A DNA stretch of 64,000 nucleotides from Candidatus Zixiibacteriota bacterium (GTDB lineage: Bacteria > Zixibacteria > MSB-5A5 > GN15 > FEB-12): NCBI GenBank assembly GCA_028289585.1, contig JANQPI010000026.1, positions 434,001-498,000 of the forward strand, given 5' to 3'. The position numbers and the translations under genes were made by a program. The notes below the pieces were generated by a model. The model searched no databases and had not been told where the DNA came from. It worked only from the letters and a program-made list of their open reading frames with translations. This document shows positions 35,452-43,470 of this stretch, piece by piece. Position 1 is the first letter of the stretch; the number at the start of each line of letters is the position of its first letter.

Positions 35452-35871
35452 TCAGTCCTCGCTGTTGGAAGCGTCTCGTCGCAGCACCGCAACGAGATGG
35501 CTGACGATCTCCATCGACATTGTCGCCTCTCGGATCAGCTGCACGGTGGCGAATGCGATCGCCGCAATGGCAAGGCAGATCGTTCCCAGACCGACCCATT
35601 CAGCTGACGGGGGGAAGACGCGAATTTCAACCATCAAGGCGATAAGTGCGGCGATGGCGAGGAGAGCCGCCGCGAGATACAGACTGACAAGAACATCTCG
35701 GAAATAGCGAGCCCGTCGAAGGAGGCGGTCGGCCTGCATGTGATCGCAGAGCTGCGGATGCAGGCTGAATTCACGTAGGTCGACATCGATCTGCTGGTAC
35801 CGAACCGACGTTGAGAGAATCAGCAGACCGACGCCCGGGATGAGCAGCAATGGCTGTACCCAGAGATCCAT
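35452..35871 (-). CDS. DUF2721-like small membrane protein
   Basis: The 139-residue protein has three hydrophobic helices: LLLIPGVGLLILSTSVRYQQ near the N-terminus, then LYLAAALLAIAALIALM and TICLAIAAIAFATVQLIREA. The sequence STSVRYQQ with a following RRARYFRD segment is typical of DUF2721 proteins. The function is unknown. No strong ribosome site is visible before ATG 35871. It is flanked by a terminator and, on the other side, the divergent promoter region of the fibre locus. Confidence 0.7.
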   Translation of the reverse strand: MDLWVQPLLLIPGVGLLILSTSVRYQQIDVDLREFSLHPQLCDHMQADRLLRRARYFRDVLVSLYLAAALLAIAALIALMVEIRVFPPSAEWVGLGTICLAIAAIAFATVQLIREATMSMEIVSHLVAVLRRDASNSED

Positions 35872-36031
35872 ACGTGCAGAGAGTCGCTTGTCAGTATCCC
35901 CGTCAAGCGTTCCTTCGCGTAACCGGTAGCTGTGGGGGCTAGCCTATAGCTGTCACCCAATGCAGCTTATCCGGCATCCCCGCCCTTTCAGTAAGTCCTT
36001 GTTATACAATGCATTAGACGGTCCGCCTTCC

Positions 36032-36050
36032 TTGGCATAGCGTCTGCCCA
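36032..36050 (+). promoter_or_regulatory. Candidate sigma-54 type promoter of the DUF4402 fibre locus
   Basis: TTGGCATAGCGTCTGCC has GG at 36034-36035 and GC at 36046-36047, exact -24/-12 spacing. The -24 half is TTGGCA and the -12 half is CTGC rather than TTGC. The predicted transcript would start near 36059, 30 bases before ATG 36089. Confidence 0.35.
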
Positions 36051-36088
36051 CCTATCCTGAGAAACAATCGCGAAACAGGGAGGGAACG

Positions 36089-36616
36089 ATGCGCCCCTTG
36101 TATCTGCGCCTCGTCGCCACCGTGGTCTGCGCCATCCTCGCTTTAGGGGGATCGAGTGCGGCTCAGGAAGTTGCTACAATTCAGGCGACCGCTACCGTGG
36201 TCAGTGGGCTGACGGTAGTCGGAGCCAACAATCTACAGTTTGGAACAGTCACGCCGGGTGTTCCGACGACAGTCGACAAGGCAGCGGTCACGTCGGCCGG
36301 ACGCTGGGATATCTCGGGGACCGCGGGGTCGGAGATCTCCGTCACGTTTACGTTGCCGTTGATCCTCGACAACACCAGTTCCCCGACATCAATGCCGATT
36401 TCGTTTTCGGCGACGGATGCCTCGTACAACGACGGTACCGGTTCCCAGAGCAGCCCCACCGGGGTTCTCGATCCGGCTGCGCCGCAGACGCTTCGACTCG
36501 GGACGGTCGGCCTGCTTGAGATCTTCATCGGTGGCACCGTGAGTCCGACGATTTCACAGGGGGGCGGTGACTACACCGCCGACGTGACCATAACCGTTGC
36601 CTACACCGGGAATTGA
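36089..36616 (+). CDS. DUF4402-like secreted subunit 1
   Basis: The 175-residue protein has a signal peptide (cleavage probably after GGSSAA) and a beta-sandwich with the DUF4402 pattern. Features are ATATVVSGLTVVGANNLQFG, TPGVPTTVDK, an AGRWDISGTAGSEISVTFTL strand pair, and the end GGDYTADVTITVAYTGN. DUF4402 proteins resemble fimbrial or spore-coat-U-type subunits, and the alternating C-terminal strand suits donor-strand assembly. Two further proteins end in the same YTGN. GGGAGG precedes ATG 36089. It is the first gene of a likely chaperone-usher-like operon. Confidence 0.78.
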   Translation: MRPLYLRLVATVVCAILALGGSSAAQEVATIQATATVVSGLTVVGANNLQFGTVTPGVPTTVDKAAVTSAGRWDISGTAGSEISVTFTLPLILDNTSSPTSMPISFSATDASYNDGTGSQSSPTGVLDPAAPQTLRLGTVGLLEIFIGGTVSPTISQGGGDYTADVTITVAYTGN

Positions 36617-36685
36617 CATTTTGCGACAATCCGTTATCATGGTTCCGAGCGTCGACAGTCGTCGCCCTAACTGTGAAAGTCGGAT

Positions 36686-36970
36686 ATGTCACGTCTGCTC
36701 CGGTACAGCTTCGCGCTTGTCATTTTCATCTGCGGACTCACGTTCTGGCCGCGAGCGGAGGAGACGGCATCGATCCGGGCGACAGCGCGGGTAGCCTATA
36801 GCGCCGTTTCGTTGACCCAGCCGATCGTGCTTCCGGACCACGCAGAACGTGGCCCCGGCTACGTTGGTTATCCTGATTCGGTCTATTCCGGTGGACCCCA
36901 CGGCTACCTCGTGACAGTCGAGCGCCGTGGTTCCGAGGTGCACTGCGCCATCACAATCATCGACCAGTAA
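36686..36970 (+). CDS. Small secreted protein of the fibre locus, unknown function
   Basis: The 94-residue protein has a signal peptide (FALVIFICGLTFWPRAE), then a short beta-rich domain: TASIRATARVAYSAVSL, a Gly/Pro-rich loop, and HGYLVTVERRGSEVHCAITI. Its opening after the signal peptide resembles the first strand of the DUF4402 proteins, so it may be a shortened or partial subunit, perhaps a tip or anchor. It lies between DUF4402 subunits 1 and 2. No strong ribosome site is seen. Confidence 0.55.
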   Translation: MSRLLRYSFALVIFICGLTFWPRAEETASIRATARVAYSAVSLTQPIVLPDHAERGPGYVGYPDSVYSGGPHGYLVTVERRGSEVHCAITIIDQ

Positions 36971-37025
36971 CATCTGCCCACGGTTCAAACTTGTGCCAGC
37001 GTGACTCCGCAGTGTACGGTTGCGC

Positions 37026-37505
37026 ATGCCGCGATCGGTTTTTCGACTCGGATTCGGTTTCCTGATGCTGCTGGGACTGGCGATGACGTCCTCGGGGCAG
37101 ACGATCACCACGACCAATAACCTCGTCTTTGGCTTGGTCTACCCGGGTCAACCCAAGCAGATCTTACCCACGGCCGTGGGGGAGGCGGGAGAGTGGCTGA
37201 TTGCCGGCAATGAAGGGGACGAGGTTCGCATCACGTTCACGACCCTGCCTACCTACCTGAATCTGAACGGGGTAAATGTGTCGGTTGTCATCAGTGAAAC
37301 CGACGCCGCGCTGGATACCGCCGCGGTGCCGAATCAGACGAGTCCGCCAGTCAGTGGCCTCGATCCCTGGCAACCGATCATCTATCGGCTGGGGGCCAAT
37401 GGACTGACCCTCTGGCTCGGGGGCTCGATCATTCCACGTCAAGCCCAGGCTGAGGGTGACTACTCCAATCTGATCCAGGTTCAGGTCGAATACACCGGCA
37501 ACTAG
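37026..37505 (+). CDS. DUF4402-like secreted subunit 2
   Basis: The 159-residue protein (ATG 37026; a TTG 6 bases earlier is in frame) has a signal peptide and the same layout as subunit 1: TNNLVFGLVYPGQPKQILPT, GEWLIAGNEGDEVRITFTTL, RLGANGLTLWLGGSIIP and the ending GDYSNLIQVQVEYTGN. It lacks the N-terminal repeated Ala/Thr strand of the others. It is probably a minor structural subunit of the fibre. A short terminator-like hairpin follows it. Confidence 0.72.
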   Translation: MPRSVFRLGFGFLMLLGLAMTSSGQTITTTNNLVFGLVYPGQPKQILPTAVGEAGEWLIAGNEGDEVRITFTTLPTYLNLNGVNVSVVISETDAALDTAAVPNQTSPPVSGLDPWQPIIYRLGANGLTLWLGGSIIPRQAQAEGDYSNLIQVQVEYTGN

Positions 37506-37564
37506 CCCCCGCCAATCAGCTTGGATCGGCTCACCCCGGGATGCGGGATATCACCCCCCACCTC

Positions 37565-37585
37565 TGGGGTTTCCCCACTCTTTTT
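37565..37585 (+). terminator. Short terminator-like hairpin with T-tract
   Basis: TGGGG TTT CCCCA is followed by CTCTTTTT. The stem is only 5 bp but the T-tract is good. It separates subunits 1 and 2 from the third subunit, which may then have its own promoter in 37586-37754. Confidence 0.5.
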
Positions 37586-37754
37586 CCCGCTTTCTCTGTC
37601 AAGAAAATGAACGATTGACCGAAAATCTCGAAGGAGAGCGGTAAATCAGGTCAAAGCCAATAATCGGTGCCGGTCGGATCCACTCTCCTGGACACGGATG
37701 TAGCAGAGCGATTGAATAGCGGGGAAGAATTCCCCGAGCGCAAGGAGTAAGGGA

Positions 37755-38297
37755 ATGCTAGAAGTCAGAAACAACACGCGTTGGCTCAAGGCGGCGGTCA
37801 TTGCCGTCTTGCTGCTTGCCAGCCCGTCCCTGGTTAAGGCTCAGGATGCCGCCACGGGTACCGCCACCGCCACCGTCGTCGCCGCCCTGCAGGTGACTGC
37901 GACCGCGAGCTTGGCTTTCGGAAGTGTTATCCAGGGTGTACCGACCACCATCGCGCCGACGTCGGCGTCCGCTGGTATCTTCAACATCGTTGGTTCGGGT
38001 ACGCTCGAAATCCTGATCAACCTTGTGCTGCCGGAATATCTCTCGTCCTCGTCGGGTGACCGCATGGTGATCACCTTCGCCCCGACCGACGGAGAATTCG
38101 AAGGTCTGGTTGCGGCCGACGGTACCGATTTCACCGCCGGTTCGACGACGTTCAATCCGTACACGACCCTGACCGCCAACCTGGTTGCCAACTCGGGTGC
38201 TGTTGGCCTGGGTGGTAAGGTGTACCCATCGGAAAATCAGTCCGCGGGTGCCTACACGGCGGATGTTACGCTGATGGTTTCCTACACCGGAAACTAA
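37755..38297 (+). CDS. DUF4402-like secreted subunit 3, probable major subunit
   Basis: The 180-residue protein has a signal peptide (AAVIAVLLLASPSLVKAQ) and the DUF4402 pattern TATATVVAALQVTATASLAF, GSVIQGVPTTIAPTSASAG, FNIVGSGTLEILINLVLPEY, VGLGGKVYPSENQSAGAY and the ending TADVTLMVSYTGN. A long leader of about 170 bases with pairing segments (GGAGAG 37633-37638 with CTCTCC 37683-37688) and a strong CAAGGAG site precede it. This fits a highly expressed main subunit; that role is inference. The chaperone gene follows 63 bases later. Confidence 0.77.
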   Translation: MLEVRNNTRWLKAAVIAVLLLASPSLVKAQDAATGTATATVVAALQVTATASLAFGSVIQGVPTTIAPTSASAGIFNIVGSGTLEILINLVLPEYLSSSSGDRMVITFAPTDGEFEGLVAADGTDFTAGSTTFNPYTTLTANLVANSGAVGLGGKVYPSENQSAGAYTADVTLMVSYTGN

Positions 38298-38360
38298 GCG
38301 ATTCGCGCTGCGGTCCGACAGGATGTCGCCCGACCGTTAACTTGCGATAGGAGCGCTCAC

Positions 38361-39233
38361 ATGTTCAGTCTCGGCTTTTACGACGCCTCGAAAGTGGTCC
38401 GTTGGTGGACCGGTCGGGGCGTTGTCTTTTCCCTCCTCCTGCTCATTTCGTTGACCTCAGTCGATGCCTCGATCATCGTTGCACCTACCTCGGCGATTCT
38501 CGGTGATCGTGAACGAACGACCACGCTTGAACTCCACAATCCGACGACTGACCCGGTCGAGGTATCGGTTGCCCTCGCGTTCGGCTTTCCGGTTTCCGAT
38601 TCGCTCGGGGAGATTACGGTTCCGGTTGAGGACAGTAACATCACCGATCCACAATCGGTGGTCGGGTGGATTCGCGCCTTCCCGCGACAGGTGATTGTTC
38701 CTCCCCTGTCCAAGCAGGCGCTCCGGTTGATGGCCCGGCCGCCGGCTGATCTTCCCGAAGGCGAGTACTGGGGGCGCCTGATCGTAACCTCGCGGCCCGT
38801 GAGCGAACCGTCGGTATCAACCGACGAGGGCGCGATTACGACTGAGCTGCGGATGGTGACGATGACATCGATGACAGTCAAGTATCGCCGCGGTGATCCG
38901 TCTGCCGGCCTTGCGTTACGAAACGTGAAAACGATTCGTGACACCAGTGAGGTCCGGCTTCTGCTTGATCTGGTGGCCACCGGTTCGGCCTCGTACGTGG
39001 GGGTCCTTACCGCTATTGCCCGCGACGCAGACGGCCGTCAACTCGATCGCCAGGAGATCAACCTGGCGGTCTATCGCCAATTGACCCGTCGTGTCATTTT
39101 TCCAACGTCGCAACTGACGGCTGCGATCGCCTCGGTCGACATTTCGATCTCGACCGACGGTCGGACCGACATTGATCCGCGCTTAATGATCCACGGTAAC
39201 CGTCTGGAACGACGGATCGCCCTGACGGAGTAG
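38361..39233 (+). CDS. PapD-like periplasmic chaperone of the fibre locus
   Basis: The 290-residue protein has a signal peptide or N-terminal membrane helix (FSLLLLISLTSVDAS), then an immunoglobulin-like domain. Chaperone-style strands are present: IIVAPTSAILGDRERTTTLE with HNPTTDPVEVSVAL, then VVGWIRAFPRQVIVPPLSKQ with LRLMARPPADLPEGEYWGRL. The order matches fimbrial chaperones that deliver subunits by donor-strand complementation. A C-terminal second domain is less conserved. It sits between the major subunit and the usher-like gene, 8 bases before the latter. Confidence 0.78.
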   Translation: MFSLGFYDASKVVRWWTGRGVVFSLLLLISLTSVDASIIVAPTSAILGDRERTTTLELHNPTTDPVEVSVALAFGFPVSDSLGEITVPVEDSNITDPQSVVGWIRAFPRQVIVPPLSKQALRLMARPPADLPEGEYWGRLIVTSRPVSEPSVSTDEGAITTELRMVTMTSMTVKYRRGDPSAGLALRNVKTIRDTSEVRLLLDLVATGSASYVGVLTAIARDADGRQLDRQEINLAVYRQLTRRVIFPTSQLTAAIASVDISISTDGRTDIDPRLMIHGNRLERRIALTE

Positions 39234-39241
39234 CTGGTTCG

Positions 39242-41812
39242 ATGTTCGGGTGGTCGCAGCGGAACGCCACGTGGTGGCGCCTGGTAGTCGTACTGATCCT
39301 GAGTGGATCGGTGTCGGCGGCGGCTCAGGTGGCGTCTCGGGAAGAGGTCCCGCTGACGTTCAGTGTGCCCCGGTTGATCTCACAGGAGATCATCGTCTGG
39401 TACGATGGCGATCAGCTCTTTCTACCGATGCTGGAGGTCTTTGGCCTTCTTTCGGTTGATGCCCGTTACGATTCCGATCGGAATACGATCAGTGGCTTCT
39501 TTCTCGAACAGGAACGCGAGTTCGCGCTCGCTCTGCGTACCGCCCGACTGACGACGTGGGAGAAACAGCAATTCCTGGCACCATCGGAAGCAATCGTCGT
39601 CTCGCCGGAAGTCTATCTCCGCTCGGATTTGTACGCCGAATTCTTCGGTCTCGAATTCACCTTCGACTTCGCCGAACTTTCAATCACGCTGCCGTTCGAC
39701 TCGACGTTCCCAGCCTGGGAACGAATTGAGCGGGAACGCCGGAGAACGCGTCTGCTTGCCCAGGAAGAGCAACTTGGGCGCGTAACACCGCTGGCGACCG
39801 TGCGGCCGTGGCTGGGTGGCGCCGTTCTCGATTGGTCACTCTCGACCACGCCTTATGGTCCGGGCAACGAACTCTATTCCGGCCAGCTCGGAGCAGTCGT
39901 TGCGAAGGGAGACTTGGAAGTTGGCTTTACCGGCGATTCTCGTCGTGGTATCGACGCTGATGCTCTGAATGGACGTTGGCGTTTCGTGGTCGATCGTACT
40001 CCCTACCTCGGTCAGGTGCTTCTCGGCGATGTCAATGCGACCGGTTCGATCGGACGTGGCTTGCGGGGCGCTGCTCTGACCAACCGACCCGTTGTTCCGC
40101 GTCGCTATTTCCAGACAATCGAAATTGCCGGGACAACCGGACCCGACTGGGAGGTCGAACTCTACGTAGGTGGTCGTCTGGTCGATTTCCAGACAACCGG
40201 TCCGAGTGGTCGATACCGGTTTTCTGTGGACGTCGACTACGGAGGGTCGATCATCGAGGTCCGCAAGTTTGGTCCTAATGGCGAACAGGAGACCGAGCAG
40301 CGCTACTTGCAGGTGCCGTTCGATCTCGTTCCGGAAGGGGAGCTCGAATACCAGGCCGTGGCGGGGGAGGACCGCTTTGGCAGCGATTCCGGCTGGTATG
40401 CGCTTGGCAACATCGCTTACGGCGTGGCTCCCAACGTTACGCTTGGGGTCGGTGTGGAACACCTCCTCAGCGGCGATTCGTCCGTGTCTCCCCAGTTGGC
40501 GGCCAGCCTGAGTGGTCAGCTTACCGGTAACGTTACGGCCGCGGCACGCTGGCTGCCTCGCCGTTCGATTGGTGGTAATCTGCTTCTGACCATGCCCGCA
40601 TCGGTAAGTGCCTCGTTGAGCCACAGTCGGTACTTTGATCGTTCGGATGAGTTGGCGCGAGGTCTGGTCAGCGAAACGGATCTGACGCTCTCGACGCCAC
40701 TTCGGATTGCCGGGCAGCAGGTGTCGGCGCGCTATAACCTGGCGTTTGATCAATTTGATGAGCGGGCTGTCTATCGCATGTACGCCTCGGTCGGTGTCTC
40801 AACCCGCTACGCGTTCCTCTCGGCGCTCGGTCGATACTCGGGGGCGAGCGATATCGATGGGCCCATCGAGAACCGCATTCAGCTCATCGCCTCAATCCAG
40901 CGGCTGCGCCTCGCCCGACCGCTCCTTCGCTTTGAGTACGATCTGTTGACAAAGCGTGTTACGTCGTACGGGATAGATGTATCCCGATCCGTACTCGGAA
41001 CGTCGCAGCTTACTCTCAGTTATCGCGAATCGCCACTCGCCGGCAGTCGTTCTGTTGGCTTGACGTTTACTTACCTGACAGATTTTGCCCAAACCACCGC
41101 GAGAGCCTCGAGTTCAACGCGGCAGACGGTCGTCACAACCAGTCACCGTGGCTCGATTCAGTGGGATCAGGCAACTGGCGGTGTGCATCTTTCGCGACGA
41201 GCGGGAGTCGGCCGTGGACATGCCCGCTTGCGACCGTTCCTCGACTATGATGCCGACGGTACGATTGATGCTGGCGAACCGCTGGTTGAGACCGCAACCG
41301 CTCGACTCTGGCGGAGCACCGGTCGACCGGCCGGTGGGCGCCGTCGTACCCATCCCGGACTCCAGGCGTATGATTCCTATGTCCTGCAGGTTGATCCTAC
41401 CTCGCTCCCGGATCCGCTAACCCGGCCGCTCTTTGATGACGTTGCCATTGACGTCATGCCGAACATGGTGACGGCAGTCGATGTCCCCGTGGTGGTGGCG
41501 GCGGATATCTCCGGTGTGGTGGAACGGCAATCAACGTCCGGTCGCCTGGGTATCGGTGGACTTCGCATTCAGATGATCAACCTCGGTCGCGATCAGTTGA
41601 CCGAAATCTCGACGTTCACGACCGGCGATTATTACCATCTCGGCCTGATTCCGGGTCGTTATCGTATCCAGCTCGATCCGGAACAGTTGGGTCAACTCGG
41701 CTACCAGTCAGAACCGGCCAGTCATGAGGTAATCGTTCCGGCCGGGGCCGATCCGATTTCATTGGAACAGATTAATTTCCTGCTTCTGCCGACGACGGCG
41801 CTACCGCGCTAG
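39242..41812 (+). CDS. Usher-like outer-membrane protein of the fibre locus
   Basis: The 856-residue protein has a signal peptide. Its N-terminal domain (DGDQLFLPMLEVFGLLSVDA) resembles the periplasmic domain of alternative ushers, and the middle domain has the usher-style sequence WEVELYVGGRLVDFQTTGPS then GRYRFSVDVDYGGSIIEVRK. A long beta-barrel of alternating strands follows. The C-terminus contains a calcium-loop-like FLDYDADGTIDAGEPLVE and a carboxypeptidase-regulatory-like beta domain. It is expected to export and assemble the DUF4402 subunits. Its last 4 bases overlap the converging lipoprotein gene. It is diverged from classical FimD/PapC. Confidence 0.72.
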   Translation: MFGWSQRNATWWRLVVVLILSGSVSAAAQVASREEVPLTFSVPRLISQEIIVWYDGDQLFLPMLEVFGLLSVDARYDSDRNTISGFFLEQEREFALALRTARLTTWEKQQFLAPSEAIVVSPEVYLRSDLYAEFFGLEFTFDFAELSITLPFDSTFPAWERIERERRRTRLLAQEEQLGRVTPLATVRPWLGGAVLDWSLSTTPYGPGNELYSGQLGAVVAKGDLEVGFTGDSRRGIDADALNGRWRFVVDRTPYLGQVLLGDVNATGSIGRGLRGAALTNRPVVPRRYFQTIEIAGTTGPDWEVELYVGGRLVDFQTTGPSGRYRFSVDVDYGGSIIEVRKFGPNGEQETEQRYLQVPFDLVPEGELEYQAVAGEDRFGSDSGWYALGNIAYGVAPNVTLGVGVEHLLSGDSSVSPQLAASLSGQLTGNVTAAARWLPRRSIGGNLLLTMPASVSASLSHSRYFDRSDELARGLVSETDLTLSTPLRIAGQQVSARYNLAFDQFDERAVYRMYASVGVSTRYAFLSALGRYSGASDIDGPIENRIQLIASIQRLRLARPLLRFEYDLLTKRVTSYGIDVSRSVLGTSQLTLSYRESPLAGSRSVGLTFTYLTDFAQTTARASSSTRQTVVTTSHRGSIQWDQATGGVHLSRRAGVGRGHARLRPFLDYDADGTIDAGEPLVETATARLWRSTGRPAGGRRRTHPGLQAYDSYVLQVDPTSLPDPLTRPLFDDVAIDVMPNMVTAVDVPVVVAADISGVVERQSTSGRLGIGGLRIQMINLGRDQLTEISTFTTGDYYHLGLIPGRYRIQLDPEQLGQLGYQSEPASHEVIVPAGADPISLEQINFLLLPTTALPR

Positions 41813-42867
41813 CGAGACCGATCCGCGGCAAACTGACGCATCAGCAGACTAATCAGTTCGTCGGCCCGGTGAGGAAGATCGGGGCGGCGTGAACCGGCGA
41901 AAATCGCTCCCGACCAGACCGCCTGGCGATAGTAGGGAGGACCGGCCCAGACATCGACCCACACGCCCATTGCCGTGCGGCGGGATTCTTCCTGATGACG
42001 TCGGATCGCGTCGAGCGACGACGGTTCGTTCCCGTCGAACGGAATATCGAGCGTACCGGTCTGTTGCCAGAAGTAGGCCTGCATGATCAGGTCGGGGAAT
42101 GTTTCCCCACGAAAGCGGACATGGATTGAGTCGGCTTCGAACTGGTCGGGACGAAGGGGAACAAAGAACTCCCGATAGCCACGAGTTTTCACCAGGCGCT
42201 CAGGTGTACGTTCGAGCTCCCGGATCGAGTCAAGCATCGCGAACGCACGATCGGCCGTGCTGTCGGTTTGCAGCATGATTACGAGAGAGTCACGGAGCTG
42301 CCGACTGATGGGATCGAGCGAAGGGTCAACGGGAGGACGAAGATGCGCCCCGGTGGAATCGCGGTACGTGGAGTATACGCTCTCCGTATCGGTAACGTTC
42401 AATGAACCCTCGTCGATACTACGCGGATCGAACTGTCGATTGCGAAGCGAAGCAACGATCGGAGAACCGCGAAAACTCGGTCGGTCGAGTGGGATGTAAG
42501 TGACCCTATACCCCAACTCCGCCAGGTCATCAGCGAAGCTTCCATAGAACGCCTTCTCTTGCAGCTCGGTCAGTCCGGTTGAGTCGGCGGGGAGCCAATT
42601 GATCGGCGTTGCTTTGGCATCGGAGCGAAACGTTGTTCCGAACAGGTCGCGCTGCTGGAACTCATTGAGAAGCTGGATTGGGTTGTCGCGGCGATAGACC
42701 GAGTGCCAGTAGATCGGGATGAAGCCAATCGTTTGCGCCCGTTCAAACTGGTAGGTCGGATCGGCGGCTGATTCGATGAGTGGTGTTCGCACCGCGGGGA
42801 TACATCCAGTGAGAATGATCGAGCAGGCGAGGAGCAACACGGTAGTCCGTTGGCAGAAACTTCGCAT
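41809..42867 (-). CDS. Putative lipoprotein, unknown function
   Basis: From ATG 42867 the product is 352 residues, with a lipoprotein signal MRSFCQRTTVLLLACSIILT followed by GC. The body is hydrophilic with alternating motifs (YQFERAQTIGFIPIYWHSVY, FYGSFADDLAELGYRVTYIP) that recall periplasmic or outer-membrane accessory lipoproteins of the DUF4136 style, though no family is certain. A GTG at 42927 is in frame, but choosing it would bury the lipobox and overlap the next gene. It converges with the usher gene and may share its surface function. Confidence 0.65.
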   Translation of the reverse strand: MRSFCQRTTVLLLACSIILTGCIPAVRTPLIESAADPTYQFERAQTIGFIPIYWHSVYRRDNPIQLLNEFQQRDLFGTTFRSDAKATPINWLPADSTGLTELQEKAFYGSFADDLAELGYRVTYIPLDRPSFRGSPIVASLRNRQFDPRSIDEGSLNVTDTESVYSTYRDSTGAHLRPPVDPSLDPISRQLRDSLVIMLQTDSTADRAFAMLDSIRELERTPERLVKTRGYREFFVPLRPDQFEADSIHVRFRGETFPDLIMQAYFWQQTGTLDIPFDGNEPSSLDAIRRHQEESRRTAMGVWVDVWAGPPYYRQAVWSGAIFAGSRRPDLPHRADELISLLMRQFAADRSR

Positions 42868-42908
42868 AGCGAAGTCAACGGCAGCGAGACCGGAGTGGAC
42901 AAGTTTTT

Positions 42909-43439
42909 TTACGGTCGCCGCGACCACGGGTCAAGCGTGCCGACCGTTACCGAGTCATTCCCAGTAAGAATAGCCTCGGCGACACCAGCCACGATTTCGT
43001 GGTCTGACAACCATCGGGAGCGGTCGCCCTCGATTACGAATCCGAGCCGCACGGTGACAAAGGTAGAGGTATCGGGCAGCCATTCCGGCATGGCCGCATG
43101 TACTGGCCGCGACGCCGCCGAGCTTCGGATGGCAACCCAGCGACACTTCAGGTAGCGAGCAAGAAGGGGTTGAATGAGCCTTCGTTCGACGTCTTCAGTC
43201 GGGCTATGAATCCAGCTGACAATCAGGTCAATCGGTCGCGGATCGGCAATCAACCGGTCGACGGCGTCATTCACGTCGGCGTTGTTCTGATAGTCACAAC
43301 GAACCGTTGTGATCGGTTCGGTCGGCCAGGGATGGGTAAGACCACGAGCCAAAGCGATGACATTGTGCGAGTCGAGGAGCCGATCAAGGAGTCCGGCAAG
43401 CATACCGGTACCGCCAATGACGACTGCTCGCGGCTTCAT
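42909..43439 (-). CDS. Short Rossmann-fold protein, SDR-like
   Basis: The 176-residue protein from ATG 43439 (GTG 43454 is the alternative) begins MKPRAVVIGGTGMLAGLLDR, the nucleotide-binding glycine motif of atypical short-chain dehydrogenases. It continues with alternating strands and helices (ALARGLTHPWPTEPITTVRC, IDLIVSWIHSPTEDVERRLI). It lacks a YxxxK catalytic pair and is shorter than usual, so it may bind NAD(P) without a classical SDR reaction. It is transcribed together with the gene at 43471. Confidence 0.65.
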   Translation of the reverse strand: MKPRAVVIGGTGMLAGLLDRLLDSHNVIALARGLTHPWPTEPITTVRCDYQNNADVNDAVDRLIADPRPIDLIVSWIHSPTEDVERRLIQPLLARYLKCRWVAIRSSAASRPVHAAMPEWLPDTSTFVTVRLGFVIEGDRSRWLSDHEIVAGVAEAILTGNDSVTVGTLDPWSRRP

Positions 43440-43470
43440 TGAACTCTTGTGCACGAGATGTCCCGTGATG

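Noticed and set aside
37620-37700. Possible cyclic-di-GMP riboswitch before DUF4402 subunit 3
   Set aside because: A CAAAGCC segment recalls GEMM RNAs, but the tetraloop/receptor and the closing GGUAGCGGGGUUACC-type motif are absent.
42868-42927. Upstream GTG 42927 as start of the lipoprotein gene
   Set aside because: It would place the lipobox internally, overlap the Rossmann-fold gene and has no ribosome site; ATG 42867 gives a proper lipoprotein signal.
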